A stretch of DNA of 60,000 bases from the NCBI GenBank assembly GCA_914767715.1, contig OU612071.1:16366948-16426947 (forward strand). Direction: 5' to 3'. Made by a program: the position numbers and the translations under genes. Under the pieces are notes generated by a model. The model ran no database searches. It was not told the origin of the DNA and worked only from the letters and a program-made list of their open reading frames with translations. This DNA is from Membranipora membranacea. Taxonomy: Eukaryota > Bryozoa > Gymnolaemata > Cheilostomatida > Membraniporidae. Each line of letters begins with the position of its first letter. Position 1 is the stretch's first letter. Shown piece after piece: positions 1 through 11,352 of the stretch.

Positions 1-3000
1 TTTAGATGAGATATAGAGACATCATTGCGAACCTCAAAACAGAGTTTCACGCGTTTCTAAGCGAGTAAAGAATTCTGCCCAATTATTGGCTAATATCCGC
101 AGGACCGTACCTATCGATTTTTGTAGATTTTTTGCAAAGTACCTAGATCGAAAACGCATCGTCACAGGGAGCTAATATTTTATATGAGATATAGGGACGT
201 CATTGAGAACCTCAAAACAGAGTTTCAAGCGTTTCTAAGCGAGTAAAGAATTCTGCCCAATTATTGGCTAATTTCCCCAGGACCATACCTATCCATTTTT
301 GTTGATTTCTTGCATAATACCTCGATAGAAGATGCATCGTCACAGGGAGCTAATATTAAATATGAGATATAGGGACGTCATTGCGAACTTCAATACAGAG
401 TTTCAAACCTTTCTAAGCTAGTAAAGAATTCTGCCCAATTATTGGCTATTTTCCCCAGGACCGTACCTATCCATTTTTGTAGATTTCTTGCAACACACCT
501 GGATCGAAAACGCATCGTCACAGGGAGCTAATATTTTAGATGAGATATAGGGACGTCATTGCGAACTTCAAAACAGAGTTTCAAACGTTTCTAAGATAGT
601 AAAGAATTCTGCCCAATTATTGGCTATTTTCCCCAGGACCGTACCTATCGATTTTTGTCGATTTCTTGCAAAACACCTAGATCGAGAACGCATCGTCAGA
701 GGGAGCTAATATTTTAGATGAGATATAGGGACGTCATTGCGAACTTCAAAACAGAGTTTCAAATGTTTCTAAGCTAGTAAAGAATTCTGCCCAATTACTG
801 GCTATTTTCCCCAGGACCGTACCTATCGTTTTTTGTCGATTTCTTGCAAAACACCTAGATCGAAAACGCATCGTCACAGGGAGCTAATATTTTAGATGGG
901 ATATAGAGACATCATTGCGAACCTCAAAACAGAGTTTCAAGCGTTTCTAAGCTAGTAAAGATTTCTGCCCAATTATTGGCTAATTTCCCCAGGACCGTAC
1001 CTATTGATTTTGTCAATTTTTTGCAAAATACCTACATCGAAACCGCATCGTCACAGGGAGCTAATATTTTAGATGAGATATAGGGACGTTATTGCGAACT
1101 TCAAAACAGAGTTTCAAACGTTTCTAAGCTAGTAAAGAATTCTGCCCAATTATTGGCTATTTTCCCCAGGACCGTACCTATCGATTTTTGTCTATTTTTG
1201 CAAAATTCCTAGATAGAAAACGCATCGTAACAGGGAGCTAATATTTTAGATGAGATATAGGGACGTCATTGCGAACTTCAAAACAGAGTTTCAAGCGTTT
1301 CTAAGCGAGTAAAGATTTCTGCCCAATTATTGGCTAATTTCCCCAGGACCGTACCTATCCATTTTTGTTGATTTCTTGCAAAATACCTCGATAGAAGATG
1401 CATCGTCACAGGGAGCTAATATTAAATATGAGATATAGGGACGTCATTGCGAACTTCAATACAGAGTTTTAAGCGATTCTAAGCTAGCAAAGAATTCTGC
1501 CCAATTATTGGCTAAGTTCCCCAGGACCGTACCTATCGATTTTGTCGATTTTTTGCAAAATACCTAGATCGAAAACGCATCGTCACAGGGAGCTAATATT
1601 TTAGATGAGATATAGGGACGTTATTGCGAACTTCAAAACAGAGTTTCAAACGTTTCTAAGCTAGTAAAGAATTCTGCCCAATTATTGGCTATTTTCCCCA
1701 GGACCGTACCTATCGATTTTTGTCTATTTTTGCAAAATTCCTAGATAGAAAACGCATCGTAACAGGGAGCTAATATTTTAGATGAGATATAGGGACGTCA
1801 TTGCGAACTTCAAAACAGAGCCCATCGTCACAGGGAGCTAATATTTTAGATGAGATATAAAGACATCATTGCGAACCTCAAAAGAGAGTTTCAAGCGTTT
1901 CTAAGCTAGTAAAGAATTCTGCCCAATTATTGGCTAATTTCCCCAGGACCGTACCTATCCATTTTTGTTGATTTCTTGCAAAATACCTCGATAGAAGATG
2001 CATCGTCACAGGGAGCTAATATTAAATATGAGATATAGGGACATCATTGCGAACTTCAATACAGAGTTTCAAACCTTTCTAAGCGAGTAAAGATTTCTGC
2101 CCAATTATTGGCTAATTTCCCCAGGACCGTACCTATCCATTTTTGTTGATTTCTTGCAAATAACCTCGATAGAAGATGCATCGTCACAGGGAGCTAATAT
2201 TAAATATGAGATATAGGGACGTCATTGCGAACTTCAAAACAGAGTTTCAAACGTTTCTAAGCTAGTGAAGGATTCTGCCCAATTATTGGCTAAGTTCCCC
2301 AGGACCGTACCGATCGATTTTTGTCGATTTTTTACAAAATACCTAGATCGAAAACGCATCGCCACAGGGAGCCAATATTTTAGATGAGATATAGGGACGT
2401 CATTGCGAACTTCTAAACAGAGTTTCAAACGTTTCTAAGCTAGTAAAGAATTCTGCCCAATTATTGGCTATTTTCCCCAGGACCGTACCTATCGATTTTT
2501 GTCGAGTTTTTGCAAAATACATAGATCGAGAACGCATCGTCACAGGGAGCTAATATTTTAGATGAGATATAGAGACATCATTGCGAACCTCAAAACAGAG
2601 TTTCAAGCGTTTCTAAGCTAGTAAAGAATTCTGCCCAATTATTGGCTATTTTCCCCAGGACCGTACCTATCGATTTTGTCGATTTTTTGCAAAATACCTA
2701 GATCGAAAACGCATCGTCACAGGGAGCTAATATTTTAGATGAGATATAGGGACGTTATTGCGAACTTCAAAACAGAGTTTCAAACGTTTCTAAGCTAGTA
2801 AAGAATTCTGCCCAATTATTGGCTATTTTCCCCAGGACCGTACCTATCGATTTTTGTCTATTTTTGCAAAATTCCTAGATAGACAACGCATCGTAACAGG
2901 GAGCTAATATTTTAGATGAGATATAGGGACGTCATTGCGAACTTCAAAACAGAGCCCATCGTCACAGGGAGCTAATATTTTAGATGAGATATAAAGACAT

Positions 3001-5782
3001 CATTGCGAACCTCAAAAGAGAGTTTCAAGCGTTTCTAAGCTAGTAAAGAATTCTGCCCAATTATTGGCTATTTTCCCCAGGACCGTACCTATCGATTTTT
3101 GTCGATTTTTTGCATAATACCTAGATCGAAAACACATCGTCACAGGGAGCCAATATTTTAGATGAGATATAGGGACGTCATTGCGAACTTCAAAACAGAG
3201 TTTCATACGTTTCTAAGCTAGTGAAGAATTCTGCCCAATTATTGGCTAAGTTCCCCAGGACCGTACCGATCGATTTTTGTCGATTTTTTGCAAAATACCT
3301 AGATCGAAAACGCATCGCCACAGGGAGCCAATATTTTAGATGAGATATAGGGACGTCATTGCGAACTTCAAAACAGAGTTTCAAACGTTTCTAAGCTAGT
3401 AAAGAATTCTGCCCAATTATTGGCTAATTTCCCCAGGACCATACCTATCGATTTTTGTCGAGTTTTTGCAAAATACCTAGATCGAAAACGCATCGTCACA
3501 GGGAACCAATATTTTAGATGAGATATAGGGACGTCATTGCGAACTTCAAAACATAGTTTCAAACGTTTCTAAGCTAGTAAAGAATTCTGCCCAATTATTG
3601 GCTAAGTTCCCCAGGACCGTACCTATCGATTTTGTCGATTTTTTGCAAAATACCTAGATCGAAAACACATCAACACAGGGAGCTAATATTTTTGATGAGA
3701 TATAGGGACGTCATTGCGAACTTCAAAACAGAGTTTCAAACGTTTATAAGCTAGTAAAGAATTCTGCCCAATTATTGGCTAAGTTCCCCAGGAGCGTACC
3801 TATCGATTTTTGTCGATTTTTTGCAAAATTCCTAGATAGAAAACGCATCGTAACAGGGAGCTAATTATTTAGATGAGATATAGGGACGCCATTGCGAACT
3901 TCAAAACAGAGCCCATCGTCACAGGGAGCTAATATTTTAGATGAGATATAGAGACATCATTGCGAACCTCAAAACAGAGTTTCAAGCGTTTCTAAGCTGG
4001 TAAAGAATTCTGCCCAGTTATTGGCTAATTTCCCCAGGACCGTACCTATTGATTTTTGTCGATTTTTTGCAAAATACCTAGATCGAAAACGCATCGTCAC
4101 AGGGAGCCAATATTTTAGATGAGATATAGGGACGTCATTGCGAACTTCAAAACAGAGTTTCAACCGTTTCTAAGCTAGTAAAGAATTCTGCCCAATTATT
4201 GGCTAATTTCCCCAGGACCGTACCTATTGATTTTTGTCGATTTTTTGCAAAATACCTAGATCGAAAACGCATCGTCACAGGGAGCCAATATTTTAGATGA
4301 GATTTAGGGACGTCATTGCGAACTTCAAAACAGAGTTTCAAACGTATCTAAGCTAGTGAAGAATTCTGCCCAATTATTGGCTAAGTTCCCCAGGACCGTA
4401 CCTATCGATTTTTGTCGAATTTTTGCAAAATACCTAGATCGAAAACGCATCGTCACAGGGAGCCAATATTTTAGATGAGATATAGGGACGTCATTGCAAA
4501 CTTCAAAACAGAGTCTCAAACGTTTCTAAGCTAGTAAAGAATTCTGCCCAATTATTGGCTAATTTCCCCAGGACCGTACCTATCGATTTTTGTCGATTTT
4601 TTGCAAAATACCTAGATCGAAAACGCATCGTCACAGGGAGCTAATATTTTAGATGAGATATAGGGACGTCATTGCAAACTTCAAAACAGAGTTTCAAACG
4701 TTTCTAAGCTAGTAAAGAATTTTGCCCAATTATTGGCTATTTTCCCCAGGACCGTACCTATCGATTTTTGTCGATTTCTTGCAAAATACCTAGATAGAAT
4801 ATGAATCGTCACAGGGAGCTAATATTTTATATGAGATATAGGGACGTCATTGCGAACCTCAAAACAGAGTTTCAAACCTTTCTTAGCTAGTAAAGAATTC
4901 TGCCCAATTATTGGCTAATTTCCCCAGGACCGTACCTATCCAATTTTGTTGATTTCTTGCAAAATACCTCGATAGAAGATGCATTGTCACAGGGAGCTAA
5001 TATTAAATATGAGATATAGGGACGTCATTGCGAACTTCAAAACAGAGTTTCAAACGTTTCTAAGCTAGTAAAGAATTCTGCCCAATTATTGGCTAATTTC
5101 CCCAGGACCATACCTATCGATGTTTGTCGAGTTTTTGCAAAATACCTAGATCGAAAACGCATCGTCACAGGGAACCAATATTTTAGATGAGACATAGGGA
5201 CGTCATTGCGAACTTCAAAACATAGTTTCAAACGTTTCTAAGCTAGTAAAGAATTCTGCCCAATTATTGGCTAAGTTCCCCAGGACCGTACCTATCGATT
5301 TTGTCGATTTTTTGCAAAATACCTAGATCGAAAACACATCAACACAGGGAGCTAATATTTTTGATGAGATATAGGGACGTCATTGCGAACTTCAAAACAG
5401 AGTTTCAAACGTATCTAAGCTAGTGAAGAATTCTGCCCAATTATTGGCTAATTTCCCCAGGACCGTACCTATCGATTTTTGTCGATTTTTTGCAAAATAC
5501 CTTGATAGAACACGCATCGTAACAGGGAGCTAATATTTTAGATGAGATATAGGGATGTCATTGCGAACTTCAAAACAGAGCCAATCGTCAGAGGGAGCTA
5601 ATATTTTAGATGAGATATAGAGACATCATTGCGAACTTCAAAACAGAGTTTCAAGCGTTTCTAAGCTAGTAAAGAATTTTGCCCAATTATTGGCTATTTT
5701 CCCGAGGACCGTACCTATCGATTTTTGTCGATATCTTGCAAAATACCTTGATAGAAAACGCATTGTTACAGGGAGCTAATAT
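1..5782 (+). repeat. 5,782-bp higher-order repeat, copy 1
   Basis: The sequence starting at base 1, including the private variant TTTCACGCGTTTC near 46, recurs at 5783. The copies align at a constant 5,782-bp offset for about 4.6 kb with only scattered substitutions; for example GGGACGTC near 553 corresponds to GGGATGTC near 6335. The unit contains full monomers of several classes plus four deleted monomers (about 1820, 2954, 3911 and 5580). The first 2.2 kb is rich in a divergent class carrying TCCATTTTTGTTGATTTC, CCTCGATAGAAGATGC and ATTAAATATGAG, which is rarer in the homogenised middle of the window. Confidence 0.9.
1775..1842 (+). repeat. 68-bp internally deleted monomer (type example of 42)
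   Basis: This monomer runs normally through AAAACAGAG and then jumps to CCCATCGTCACAGGG near the end of the unit, losing 110 bp and leaving 68. Counting by eye, the junction CAGAGCCCATCG occurs 41 times, plus one variant, CAGAGCCAATCG, at about 5580. Approximate positions are 1820, 2954, 3911, 5580, 7602, 8736, 9693, 11895, 14454, 15411, 18325, 18925, 20594, 21551, 24465, 25065, 25667, 27158, 28115, 31029, 31629, 34544, 34966, 35922, 36344, 37302, 37724, 39034, 39814, 40771, 41727, 42684, 43640, 47444, 48402, 49536, 49958, 51270, 52226, 55853, 56274 and 57407. One shared junction means a single ancestral deletion copied many times. Confidence 0.93.
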
Positions 5783-8700
5783 TTTAGATGAGATATAGAG
5801 ACATCATTGCGAACCTCAAAACAGAGTTTCACGCGTTTCTAAGCGAGTAAAGAATTCTGCCCAATTATTGGCTAATATCCGCAGGACCGTACCTATCGAT
5901 TTTTGTAGATTTTTTGCAAAGTACCTAGATCGAAAACGCATCGTCACAGGGAGCTAATATTTTATATGAGATATAGGGACGTCATTGAGAACCTCAAAAC
6001 AGAGTTTCAAGCGTTTCTAAGCGAGTAAAGAATTCTGCCCAATTATTGGCTAATTTCCCCAGGACCATACCTATCCATTTTTGTTGATTTCTTGCATAAT
6101 ACCTCGATAGAAGATGCATCGTCACAGGGAGCTAATATTAAATATGAGATATAGGGACGTCATTGCGAACTTCAATACAGAGTTTCAAACCTTTCTAAGC
6201 TAGTAAAGAATTCTGCCCAATTATTGGCTATTTTCCCCAGGACCGTACCTATCCATTTTTGTAGATTTCTTGCAACACACCTGGATCGAAAACGCATCGT
6301 CACAGGGAGCTAATATTTTAGATGAGATATAGGGATGTCATTGCGAACATCAAAACAGAGTTTCAAACGTTTCTAAGCTAGTAAAGAATTCTGCCCAATT
6401 ATTGGCTATTTTCCCCAGGACCGTACCTATCGATTTTTGTCGATTTCTTGCAAAACACCTAGATCGAGAACGCATCGTCAGAGGGAGCTAATATTTTAGA
6501 TGAGATATAGGGACGTCATTGCGAACTTCAAAACAGAGTTTCAAATGTTTCTAAGCTAGTAAAGAATTCTGCCCAATTATTGGCTATTTTCCCCAGGACC
6601 GTACCTATCGTTTTTTGTCGATTTCTTGCAAAACACCTAGATCGAAAACGCATCGTCACAGGGAGCTAATATTTTAGATGGGATATAGAGACATCATTGC
6701 GAACCTCAAAACAGAGTTTCAAGCGTTTCTAAGCTAGTAAAGATTTCTGCCCAATTATTGGCTAATTTCCCCAGGACCGTACCTATTGATTTTGTCAATT
6801 TTTTGCAAAATACCTACATCGAAACCGCATCGTCACAGGGAGCTAATATTTTAGATGAGATATAGGGACGTTATTGCGAACTTCAAAACAGAGTTTCAAA
6901 CGTTTCTAAGCTAGTAAAGAATTCTGCCCAATTATTGGCTATTTTCCCCAGGACCGTACCTATCGATTTTTGTCTATTTTTGCAAAATTCCTAGATAGAA
7001 AACGCATCGTAACAGGGAGCTAATATTTTAGATGAGATATAGGGACGTCATTGCGAACTTCAAAACAGAGTTTCAAGCGTTTCTAAGCGAGTAAAGATTT
7101 CTGCCCAATTATTGGCTAATTTCCCCAGGACCGTACCTATCCATTTTTGTTGATTTCTTGCAAAATACCTCGATAGAAGATGCATCGTCACAGGGAGCTA
7201 ATATTAAATATGAGATATAGGGACGTCATTGCGAACTTCAATACAGAGTTTCAAGCGATTCTAAGCTAGCAAAGAATTCTGCCCAATTATTGGCTAAGTT
7301 CCCCAGGACCGTACCTATCGATTTTGTCGATTTTTTGCAAAATACCTAGATCGAAAACGCATCGTCACAGGGAGCTAATATTTTAGATGAGATATAGGGA
7401 CGTTATTGCGAACTTCAAAACAGAGTTTCAAACGTTTCTAAGCTAGTAAAGAATTCTGCCCAATTATTGGCTATTTTCCCCAGGACCGTACCTATCGATT
7501 TTTGTCTATTTTTGCAAAATTCCTAGATAGAAAACGCATCGTAACAGGGAGCTAATATTTTAGATGAGATATAGGGACGTCATTGCGAACTTCAAAACAG
7601 AGCCCATCGTCACAGGGAGCTAATATTTTAGATGAGATATAAAGACATCATTGCGAACCTCAAAAGAGAGTTTCAAGCGTTTCTAAGCTAGTAAAGAATT
7701 CTGCCCAATTATTGGCTAATTTCCCCAGGACCGTACCTATCCATTTTTGTTGATTTCTTGCAAAATACCTCGATAGAAGATGCATCGTCACAGGGAGCTA
7801 ATATTAAATATGAGATATAGGGACATCATTGCGAACTTCAATACAGAGTTTCAAACCTTTCTAAGCGAGTAAAGATTTCTGCCCAATTATTGGCTAATTT
7901 CCCCAGGACCGTACCTATCCATTTTTGTTGATTTCTTGCAAATAACCTCGATAGAAGATGCATCGTCACAGGGAGCTAATATTAAATATGAGATATAGGG
8001 ACGTCATTGCGAACTTCAAAACAGAGTTTCAAACGTTTCTAAGCTAGTGAAGGATTCTGCCCAATTATTGGCTAAGTTCCCCAGGACCGTACCGATCGAT
8101 TTTTGTCGATTTTTTACAAAATACCTAGATCGAAAACGCATCGCCACAGGGAGCCAATATTTTAGATGAGATATAGGGACGTCATTGCGAACTTCTAAAC
8201 AGAGTTTCAAACGTTTCTAAGCTAGTAAAGAATTCTGCCCAATTATTGGCTATTTTCCCCAGGACCGTACCTATCGATTTTTGTCGAGTTTTTGCAAAAT
8301 ACATAGATCGAGAACGCATCGTCACAGGGAGCTAATATTTTAGATGAGATATAGAGACATCATTGCGAACCTCAAAACAGAGTTTCAAGCGTTTCTAAGC
8401 TAGTAAAGAATTCTGCCCAATTATTGGCTAATTTCCCCAGGACCGTACCTATCGATTTTGTCGATTTTTTGCAAAATACCTAGATCGAAAACGCATCGTC
8501 ACAGGGAGCTAATATTTTAGATGAGATATAGGGACGTTATTGCGAACTTCAAAACAGAGTTTCAAACGTTTCTAAGCTAGTAAAGAATTCTGCCCAATTA
8601 TTGGCTATTTTCCCCAGGACCGTACCTATCGATTTTTGTCTATTTTTGCAAAATTCCTAGATAGACAACGCATCGTAACAGGGAGCTAATATTTTAGATG

Positions 8701-10507
8701 AGATATAGGGACGTCATTGCGAACTTCAAAACAGAGCCCATCGTCACAGGGAGCTAATATTTTAGATGAGATATAAAGACATCATTGCGAACCTCAAAAG
8801 AGAGTTTCAAACGTTTCTAAGCTAGTAAAGAATTCTGCCCAATTATTGGCTAATTTCCCCAGGACCGTACCTATCGATTTTTGTCGATTTTTTGCATAAT
8901 ACCTAGATCGAAAACACATCGTCACAGGGAGCCAATATTTTAGATGAGATATAGGGACGTCATTGCGAACTTCAAAACAGAGTTTCATACGTTTCTAAGC
9001 TAGTGAAGAATTCTGCCCAATTATTGGCTAAGTTCCCCAGGACCGTACCGATCGATTTTTGTCGATTTTTTGCAAAATACCTAGATCGAAAACGCATCGC
9101 CACAGGGAGCCAATATTTTAGATGAGATATAGGGACGTCATTGCGAACTTCAAAACAGAGTTTCAAACGTTTCTAAGCTAGTAAAGAATTCTGCCCAATT
9201 ATTGGCTAATTTCCCCAGGACCATACCTATCGATTTTTGTCGAGTTTTTGCAAAATACCTAGATCGAAAACGCATCGTCACAGGGAACCAATATTTTAGA
9301 TGAGATATAGGGACGTCATTGCGAACTTCAAAACATAGTTTCAAACGTTTCTAAGCTAGTAAAGAATTCTGCCCAATTATTGGCTAAGTTCCCCAGGACC
9401 GTACCTATCGATTTTGTCGATTTTTTGCAAAATACCTAGATCGAAAACACATCAACACAGGGAGCTAATATTTTTGATGAGATATAGGGACGTCATTGCG
9501 AACTTCAAAACAGAGTTTCAAACGTTTATAAGCTAGTAAAGAATTCTGCCCAATTATTGGCTAAGTTCCCCAGGAGCGTACCTATCGATTTTTGTCGATT
9601 TTTTGCAAAATTCCTAGATAGAAAACGCATCGTAACAGGGAGCTAATTATTTAGATGAGATATAGGGACGCCATTGCGAACTTCAAAACAGAGCCCATCG
9701 TCACAGGGAGCTAATATTTTAGATGAGATATAGAGACATCATTGCGAACCTCAAAACAGAGTTTCAAGCGTTTCTAAGCTGGTAAAGAATTCTGCCCAGT
9801 TATTGGCTAATTTCCCCAGGACCGTACCTATTGATTTTTGTCGATTTTTTGCAAAATACCTAGATCGAAAACGCATCGTCACAGGGAGCCAATATTTTAG
9901 ATGAGATATAGGGACGTCATTGCGAACTTCAAAACAGAGTTTCAACCGTTTCTAAGCTAGTAAAGAATTCTGCCCAATTATTGGCTAATTTCCCCAGGAC
10001 CGTACCTATTGATTTTTGTCGATTTTTTGCAAAATACCTAGATCGAAAACGCATCGTCACAGGGAGCCAATATTTTAGATGAGATTTAGGGACGTCATTG
10101 CGAACTTCAAAACAGAGTTTCAAACGTATCTAAGCTAGTGAAGAATTCTGCCCAATTATTGGCTAAGTTCCCCAGGACCGTACCTATCGATTTTTGTCGA
10201 ATTTTTGCAAAATACCTAGATCGAAAACGCATCGTCACAGGGAGCCAATATTTTAGATGAGATATAGGGACGACATTGCGAACCTCAAAACAGAGTCTCA
10301 AACGTTTCTAAGCTAGTAAAGAATTCTGCCCAATTATTGGCTAATTTCCCCAGGACCGTACCTATCGATTTTTGTCGATTTTTTGCAAAATACCTAGATC
10401 GAAAACGCATCGTCACAGGGAGCCAATATTTTAGATGAGATATAGGGACGTCATTGCGAACTTCAAAACAGAGTTTCAAACGTTTCTAAGCTAGTGAAGA
10501 ATTCTGC

Positions 10508-10518
10508 CCAATTATTGG
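10508..10518. other. CCAAT dyad within the monomer
   Basis: The 11-bp sequence CCAATTATTGG is a perfect dyad around a central T: CCAAT on the plus strand, and ATTGG, which is CCAAT on the minus strand. It is present in nearly all full-length monomers. A minority read CCAAATATTGG (for example near 10863, 13244 and 17115) or CCTATTATTGG (near 19919, 32623 and 33334), which breaks one arm. Whether CCAAT-binding factors such as NF-Y contact it is unknown; the dyad itself is directly visible. Confidence 0.6.
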
Positions 10519-10558
10519 CTAATTTCCCCAGGACCGTACCTATCGATTTTTGTCGATT

Positions 10559-10568
10559 TTTTGCAAAA
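10559..10568. other. TTTTGCAAAA palindrome with adjacent T-runs
   Basis: A perfect 10-bp palindrome sits directly downstream of two T-runs whose starts are 10 bp apart (monomer 120 and 130). Helically phased T/A-runs of this kind are known to favour intrinsic DNA curvature, which is common in satellites. Some classes break the palindrome: TTGCATAAT in the copies near 3112 and 8894, TTGCGAAAT near 15746, and CTTGCAAAA where a T-run is interrupted. The curvature claim is inference from tract spacing. Confidence 0.5.
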
Positions 10569-11352
10569 TACCTAGATCGAAAACGCATCGTCACAGGGAG
10601 CTAATATTTTAGATGAGATATAGGGACGTCATTGCGAACTTCAAAACAGAGTTTCAAACGTTTCTAAGCTAGTGAAGAATTCTGCCCAATTATTGGCTGA
10701 GTTCCCCCGGACCGTACCTATCGACTTTTGTCGATTTTTTGCAAAATACCTAGATCGAAAACGCATCGTCACAGGGAGCCAATATTTTAGATGAGATATA
10801 GGAACGTCATTGCGAACTTCAAAACAGAGTTTCAAACGTTTCTAAGCTAGTGAAGAATTCTGCCCAAATATTGGCTAAGTTCCCCAGGACCGTACCTATC
10901 GATTTTTGTTGATTTTTTGCAAAATACCTAGATCGAAAACGCATCGTCACAGGGAGCTAATATTTTAGATGAGATATAGGGACGTCATTGCAAACTTCAA
11001 AACAGAGTTTCAAACGTTTCTAAGCTAGTAAAGAATTTTGCCCAATTATTGGCTATTTTCCCCAGGACCGTACCTATCGATTTTTGTCGATTTCTTGCAA
11101 AATACCTAGATAGAATATGAATCGTCACAGGGAGCTAATATTTTATATGAGATATAGGGACGTCATTGCGAACCTCAAAACAGAGTTTCAAACCTTTCTT
11201 AGCTAGTAAAGAATTCTGCCCAATTATTGGCTAATTTCCCCAGGACCGTACCTATCCAATTTTGTTGATTTCTTGCAAAATACCTCGATAGAAGATGCAT
11301 TGTCACAGGGAGCTAATATTAAATATGAGATATAGGGACGTCATTGCGAACT

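Larger units (their letters stand above)
10428..10605 (+). repeat. Representative full-length 178-bp monomer
   Basis: This copy is close to the consensus and shows the internal landmarks. In monomer coordinates these are: GACGTC at 20-25, the 8-bp palindrome AAACGTTT at 51-58, an EcoRI site GAATTC at 72-77, the dyad CCAAT-T-ATTGG at 81-91, ATCGAT at 115-120, T-runs at 120-124 and 130-135, the 10-bp palindrome TTTTGCAAAA at 132-141, and AAAA at 153-156. The next monomer begins exactly 178 bp on, at 10606. Frequent class-defining variants are GTGAAG versus GTAAAG around position 69, GAGCC versus GAGCT near the end, ACCATACC versus ACCGTACC, GTCGAG versus GTCGAT, and loss or gain of the EcoRI site. 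Any genomic EcoRI digest should give a 178-bp ladder from this array. Confidence 0.95.
9150..11352 (+). repeat. 2,203-bp nested repeat, unit 1
   Basis: This segment lies within copy 2 of the larger HOR and recurs immediately downstream. The diagnostic variant AAACGTTTATAAGC occurs at about 9522 and again at 11724, an offset near 2,203. Twelve full monomers, one of them 177 bp, plus one deleted 68-bp monomer account for 2,203. The unit ends with the monomer trio that contains the ACCTTTCTTAGC and ATTAAATATGAG variants. Confidence 0.85.

Noticed and set aside
1775-1842. 68-bp monomers as insertions of a small mobile element or an RNA gene
   Set aside because: The sequence is entirely the two ends of the normal monomer joined, with no target duplication, terminal repeats or RNA-like boxes.
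2234-2428. Minus-strand 64-codon reading frames repeated once per monomer, more than 100 copies
   Set aside because: They begin almost always at TTG (only a few copies, such as those ending at 3206, 8988 and 40066, have ATG), run slightly over one monomer and overlap the next copy. The unit of 178 bp is not a multiple of three, so no frame continues. The sequence has no recognisable domain and varies like the rest of the repeat. These are repeat shadows, not genes.
10447-10453. GACGTCA as a functional CRE/ATF-type regulatory site
   Set aside because: It is a 7-base near-match repeated with the monomer, without any gene nearby. Nothing supports a promoter role.
10443-10459. CENP-B box
   Set aside because: The minus strand has TTCG in GTTCGCAATGACGTCCC, but the CGGG part and the required central A of the known box are absent. 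I found no convincing match elsewhere in the monomer.
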